From contig SVEO01000010.1 of assembly GCA_015057275.1 (NCBI GenBank), forward strand, positions 18,564-82,563: a stretch of DNA of 64,000 bases, in the 5' to 3' direction. Shown one piece after another: positions 60,137 through 64,000 of the stretch (position 1 is its first letter; each line of letters opens with the position of its first letter). This DNA comes from Lachnospiraceae bacterium (GTDB lineage: Bacteria; Bacillota; Clostridia; Lachnospirales; Lachnospiraceae). The position numbers and the translations under genes were made by a program. The notes beneath the pieces are model-generated. The model searched no databases, had not been told where the DNA came from, and saw only the letters and a program-made list of their open reading frames with translations.

Positions 60137-61033
60137 CTAACACAATGCATCCATGTATTTGCCATCCAAAACATCTTTTAAATATTGTCCGTACTGATTT
60201 TTCTTTAATACTTCATACACGGCAAGCACATCTTCTTTGCTGATCCACCCGTTCAGATATGCAATTTCTTCCAGGCAAGCAATTTTTCGATGCTGGTGCG
60301 TTTCAACTGTCTTAACAAAATTGGTTGCTTCTACAAGGCTTTCATGCGTGCCTGTATCCAGCCAGGTGAATCCCTGCCCGAGCAGTTCCACATTAAGTTT
60401 GCCGTTTTCTAAATAGATACGGTTTAAATCTGTAATTTCTAATTCACCACGTGCACTCGGCTGCAAACCTTTTGCATACTCAACAACACAGCTATCATAA
60501 AAATACAGTCCGGTTACACAGTAATTACTCTTTGGACAAGCCGGTTTTTCTTCAATAGAAATAGCACGACCTTCTTTGTCAAACTCAACAATACCAAAAC
60601 GCTCCGGATCATCTACATAATATCCAAACACAGTAGCCCCCTTGCCCGTTTCAGCATTCTCAACAGCTGCTTTTAAGCGCTTTTTCAAGCCGTGTCCGGC
60701 AAAAATATTATCTCCCAATACCATCGCTACCGAATCCGTACCGATAAACTCCGCGCCGATAATAAATGCCTGCGCCAATCCATCCGGCGAAGGTTGTACC
60801 GCATAAGAAAGATTCACCCCAAACTGATGACCGTCTCCCAATAAGTCCTGAAATCTTGGTGTATCCTGAGGTGTTGAAATAATAAGAATATCACGGATGC
60901 CAGCATTCATTAGCACCGACATTGGATAATAAATCATCGGTTTATCATAGACTGGTAACAGTTGTTTTGATGTAACTTTTGTTAGTGGATACAATCTTGT
61001 ACCGGTACCTCCGGCTAAAATAATTCCTTTCAT
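60137..61033 (-). CDS. rmlA: Glucose-1-phosphate thymidylyltransferase
   Basis: 298 residues: [42 protein letters not shown] and [20 protein letters not shown]. First gene of rmlABDC. ATG 61033 is 17 bases past the ATG of a six-codon ORF, whose TGA overlaps it (ATGA). The only strong ribosome site (GGAGG, 61056-61060) belongs to the mini-ORF. Confidence 0.96.
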   Translation of the reverse strand: MKGIILAGGTGTRLYPLTKVTSKQLLPVYDKPMIYYPMSVLMNAGIRDILIISTPQDTPRFQDLLGDGHQFGVNLSYAVQPSPDGLAQAFIIGAEFIGTDSVAMVLGDNIFAGHGLKKRLKAAVENAETGKGATVFGYYVDDPERFGIVEFDKEGRAISIEEKPACPKSNYCVTGLYFYDSCVVEYAKGLQPSARGELEITDLNRIYLENGKLNVELLGQGFTWLDTGTHESLVEATNFVKTVETHQHRKIACLEEIAYLNGWISKEDVLAVYEVLKKNQYGQYLKDVLDGKYMDALC

Positions 61034-61050
61034 ATGTAATGTAACTCCAT
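61030..61050 (-). promoter_or_regulatory. Six-codon leader ORF (MELHYI) overlapping the rmlA start
   Basis: Minus strand ATG GAG TTA CAT TAC ATA TGA. GGAGG (61060-61056) lies 5 bases upstream. Its stop overlaps the rmlA ATG by ATGA, which would couple rmlA translation to it. Confidence 0.6.
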
Positions 61051-61104
61051 TTCTTCCTCCAACAAATATGCCTTTACAACTTAGAGGATATTTTTCTTCT
61101 ATGC

Positions 61105-61132
61105 AGTATAAGATACGTTCAGATGTTATCAA
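61105..61132 (-). promoter_or_regulatory. Promoter of rmlABDC
   Basis: Minus strand TTGATA (61132-61127), 16 bases, TATACT (61110-61105). The rest of the 61034-61263 interval holds no gene that I can see. Confidence 0.6.
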
Positions 61133-61263
61133 ATGTGGCGTTCAATGTTTGTTTGCCGCATACTTGCACATCCACATACTTCATTAAATTTTAGCATTTA
61201 TGCCACACTTTGTCTATCATATTTGAGCCTATATCTCTCATTTGACTTTGCATATGTGTGTAA

Positions 61264-62490
61264 TCAAAGAACCTTATATTTCTTTAATAACTCAACACGC
61301 TTTTTCCCAATTTGTATTCCTTCTGCGGCCGAGTTTTTGTCTTTGCGGAATGATTTTTTAATAAACGCAATCCACCGTTTTACCCAGGCAATGGGCAATA
61401 ACCACGGCTTTTCTCGAAGTTCCGGATAGCGGATTTGCATATTGTCTCTGCTTAGGAAAATCATGCGCATCACTTCTTTGAATGCTCTCATTTTTCCTTC
61501 TGCCTTTCTTCCCGCTACATCAGTGACCATCCCGGCAATCCAGTTTTCCTGCGTACCTTTGCCGAAAGCGCCACTGGAAATTAAATCTTCCAGCAACTCC
61601 TCCGGGCAATGCGGATTACCTTGCTGAGGCAAAGAAAATCCCATGTACTGATTGCCGATAAATATTAAATCTTCCAAAAACAAATCTGCTCGAACAGATT
61701 CGATACACTGCCATATGTATCGCCAATCCAGCAGTTCGAAATATGCCTTGGCATATAGCAAAATATCTAAAAGCTGACGAATACCTACCCCACCGCCAAT
61801 AAAATGACCGAACGCGTGCAGAACCAAATAAAGAAAATGTTCCGTATGACTCAATGTTTTAATCTTTGTGCCGAGAACTTCAATCTCTATCATATTTTCA
61901 AATGCCGAATCGAAAAACGCATTCATCTTACTGCGGGTTTCATTTGCATGTCCAATCAAATTAAGATGCACTTCCACATGACCGCCGTTGGTCGGATTGT
62001 CAAAAGAAATATCTTTCATCTCATCCAACTGCTTCTCGTTGAGGTTTGTATTCTTTCTGGCAATGTATCCGCGCTCCTTAAAAACTCTACATACTGTCTT
62101 AAAATCTTTCTTTTGAATCAGAATATCTTCATCCCCGGAAGGTCGATGATCACAGTAATCCCCATACAACTGTCTGCAAACAATGCCTTTTACTACAACC
62201 GGCTCTATTCCCTGCTCCGCAAAAGCACGATAAAGTGTTAGAAACTCATCTGTTCTTCTACTTTGACTGATTACGGTTGCTTTCGTGACCTGCTTGCAAT
62301 AAGCATACAGCGGTTCTGCAACAAACGCCTCATCTTTCGCTGCTGATTCAAAAATAAGTGCCATCACTTTATGCATTTGTGCATAAGTAAAAATCCGGTT
62401 CCAATCAACCGGATTTTTCACTTCCGAAGAATAATCTTTATGTATCGTTTTTGCAAGTAATGTAAGAAAATTGTAAATTTGATTGTCCAT
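61264..62490 (-). CDS. Nucleotidyltransferase-fold protein (NTP_transf_5, PF14907)
   Basis: 408 residues. The NTase-like core shows VVVKGIVCRQLYGD, RPSGDEDILI (G-[DE]-D metal motif), HVEVHLNLIG and LKTLSHTEHFLYLVLHAFGHFI. It belongs to the family called nucleotidyltransferase family protein in surface-polysaccharide clusters; reaction unknown. ATG 62490 follows AGAAAG; it is 22 bases after the MBOAT gene, so the two are linked. Confidence 0.85.
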   Translation of the reverse strand: MDNQIYNFLTLLAKTIHKDYSSEVKNPVDWNRIFTYAQMHKVMALIFESAAKDEAFVAEPLYAYCKQVTKATVISQSRRTDEFLTLYRAFAEQGIEPVVVKGIVCRQLYGDYCDHRPSGDEDILIQKKDFKTVCRVFKERGYIARKNTNLNEKQLDEMKDISFDNPTNGGHVEVHLNLIGHANETRSKMNAFFDSAFENMIEIEVLGTKIKTLSHTEHFLYLVLHAFGHFIGGGVGIRQLLDILLYAKAYFELLDWRYIWQCIESVRADLFLEDLIFIGNQYMGFSLPQQGNPHCPEELLEDLISSGAFGKGTQENWIAGMVTDVAGRKAEGKMRAFKEVMRMIFLSRDNMQIRYPELREKPWLLPIAWVKRWIAFIKKSFRKDKNSAAEGIQIGKKRVELLKKYKVL

Positions 62491-62512
62491 AGTATTTCTT
62501 TCTACTGAAGTT

Positions 62513-63886
62513 TTAAAATTTACCGTAAATAAAGGCATTGTTGCCAAAATAACCCAAAATAATTGTTAAGCCCGTAAATGTAAAGAAAATTACCAACGGA
62601 ATAAATTTTTTCAGATTTAAAACCGGATAAAACCCATCAACATAATTTTCACCGTGCTTCTTTGCCCTAACGATTGCCACAACTGAAGCAACTATCAGAC
62701 ACACAATTGCAAAAAAACTCCACGTATACATTTGCAATATTCCATCCTGCCAGCTGAACATACCTTTGATAACTTTCCATGCTGTCTGAAAGCTGTTTGC
62801 CCGAAATATAATCCAAAGCAAGGAAACAAGACTGAAATTTAAAATCACTTTCACTACATCAGAAAACATTGCCCAGCTTCTGCTTTTCTCTTTTGTTTCG
62901 CCCTTACCGGAAATGTAGGTACGCCATATTTTATGTATGCAGCTTGCGAGACCATAACAGAATCCCCAAAGTATGAATGTAATTCCTGCTCCGTGCCATA
63001 GCCCGCTTACCAACATAACAAGGATTAAATTAACGTATGTTCTGGCTGTGCCCTTGCGATTTCCACCAAGAGGATAATATAAATATTCTTGAAACCACGA
63101 AGATAGACTAATATGCCATCTCTTCCAAAATTCGGAAACATTTTTTGCAAGATACGGTAAATTAAAGTTTCTTGAGAATTCAAATCCAAGAATCTTTGAC
63201 AAGCCGATTGCCATATCAGAATATCCTGCAAAATCAAAATAAATCTGCAGGGAATAGCTGATAACCGCTAAAATGACAGACAGGCTATGATATGCAGCTG
63301 GCGCATAAAAGACATCGTTCACAAAAACACCCAATCGATCCGCAAGCACAATCTTTTTAAATAAACCAAATACAAAAATTTGTATTCCTACAAGAACTTC
63401 ATTCCAACGGATGCCACGATATTCCTTAATCTGCGGAAGAAATTCTTTTCCTCGAACAATCGGTCCTGCCGTCAATTTCGTAAAAAATGTGATATATAGT
63501 GCGAAATCTATGAAGTTTTTTTCTGCAGCATACTTATTCCGGTATACATCGCACAAATATGCAATTACCGTAAACGTGTAGAACGAAATTCCTACCGGTA
63601 AAATTATGTTGAGTGTTGTATAACTCTTTTGAAATATACTGGATAAGCTGCTTAAGAAAAAGTTGCTGTATTTAAAATAACACAGCATAAGAATTGCAAT
63701 CAAGCATCCGATTGCGCACACGCTTTTTCGTATTTTCTGCTTTTGGCTATTATCCATGAATATTCCTAATACAAAGGTAACTATAGTTATAGCTAAAATG
63801 CAAAGCAAGAATCGATAGTCAATCGTACCTATAGAATACCAGCTAAACAATAACAAAATAATAATTTGAATTCTCGTTAATTGCAT
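62513..63886 (-). CDS. MBOAT family O-acyltransferase (AlgI/DltB-like)
   Basis: About 457 residues, 10-11 membrane helices. GISFYTF, YFDFAGYSDMAIGLSKILGFEF, NFNLPYLAKNVSEFWKRWHISLSSWFQEYLYYPLGGNRKG (locator: FWKRWHISL) and SGLWHGAG with the catalytic His are the MBOAT signature. Such proteins acetylate or D-alanylate exported polysaccharides, usually with a secreted partner; the partner may lie beyond the window. ATG 63886 used; TTG 63898 is possible. Confidence 0.9.
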   Translation of the reverse strand: MQLTRIQIIILLLFSWYSIGTIDYRFLLCILAITIVTFVLGIFMDNSQKQKIRKSVCAIGCLIAILMLCYFKYSNFFLSSLSSIFQKSYTTLNIILPVGISFYTFTVIAYLCDVYRNKYAAEKNFIDFALYITFFTKLTAGPIVRGKEFLPQIKEYRGIRWNEVLVGIQIFVFGLFKKIVLADRLGVFVNDVFYAPAAYHSLSVILAVISYSLQIYFDFAGYSDMAIGLSKILGFEFSRNFNLPYLAKNVSEFWKRWHISLSSWFQEYLYYPLGGNRKGTARTYVNLILVMLVSGLWHGAGITFILWGFCYGLASCIHKIWRTYISGKGETKEKSRSWAMFSDVVKVILNFSLVSLLWIIFRANSFQTAWKVIKGMFSWQDGILQMYTWSFFAIVCLIVASVVAIVRAKKHGENYVDGFYPVLNLKKFIPLVIFFTFTGLTIILGYFGNNAFIYGKF

Positions 63887-63991
63887 TTTTAATTGCAAGT
63901 TTTTCTCTACATTTGCCCTTGCAAACTAGCAGTTACTTTTGCAAAGGTATATAATTAGTTAGTCATCTGCCTGATTAGGAAGGAGGCCTTT

Positions 63992-64000
63992 ATGCCTAAA
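63992..64000 (+). CDS. Start of an unidentified gene (cut by window edge)
   Basis: GGAAGGAGG, seven bases, ATG CCT AAA and the window ends. Only Met-Pro-Lys can be read. TATATAAT at about 63949-63956 may be the -10. Confidence 0.6.

Overview
The window looks like chromosomal DNA from an anaerobic, low-to-moderate GC Firmicute, most likely a member of the Lachnospiraceae (class Clostridia). The evidence is spo0A, a Met-specific T-box in front of metG, the paired GGGtGRT / FeS-scaffold genes, a DnaJ-DUF5685 operon, a PerR / rubredoxin-rubrerythrin system, a eukaryote-type NADP-isocitrate dehydrogenase, AGGAGG ribosome sites throughout, and a 'chorion-class' Gly/Cys-rich small protein. The assignment is an inference from gene content. 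I saw no rRNA or tRNA gene, no CRISPR array, no prophage and no insertion sequence.

Layout. 1-5.8 kb: the end of an ABC-F gene, an orphan LytTR regulator, a CBS-pair gene with icd, a cytosolic subtilase and a secreted LamG-GH43 lipoprotein. 5.8-9.7 kb: small poorly characterised genes (Gly/Cys-rich protein with a sigma-K-like promoter, three small ORFs, a TIGR01906-like membrane protein), then DnaJ/DUF5685/zinc-ribbon. 9.8-14.9 kb: AIM24-like protein, an oxidative-stress unit perR-hrb-rbr, a mutM relic, hemolysin III, DUF1287, SDR. 15-19.6 kb: NatAB-type ABC exporter, PH-domain protein, GGGtGRT/NifU-like pair. 19.7-29.9 kb: phospholipid and envelope genes (DUF512 radical SAM, der, plsY, gpsA, cls), LTA-synthase-like sulfatase, aminopeptidase P. 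30-32.8 kb: hflX, thyA, folA.

32.8-38.8 kb is the main plus-strand block: a Csp-like protease, an RsmF-type methyltransferase, then queD-queE-folE (7-deazaguanine / preQ0 precursor synthesis) behind a structured leader with an attenuator-like hairpin. 39-49.5 kb: metG under a T-box, a small membrane protein, lacZ, guaB, groES-groEL and two small genes. 49.6-57.4 kb: glnS, glgA, spo0A and an amino-acid catabolism unit (YfcC transporter, broken cyuA, sdaA). 57.5-63.9 kb: rmlCDBA (dTDP-L-rhamnose), an NTP_transf_5 protein and an MBOAT acyltransferase, a cell-surface polysaccharide set.

The most notable observations are two gene relics (a mutM reduced to its two termini; a cyuA with a frameshift and an internal deletion of well over 100 codons), a Hrb-rubrerythrin in-frame fusion that keeps an internal ribosome site, PerR-box-like sites on the perR promoter, an unassigned pseudoknot-capable leader before queD, a probable leaderless hflX promoter, and a six-codon ORF overlapping the rmlA start. 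No clearly new multi-gene defence or mobile system was found.
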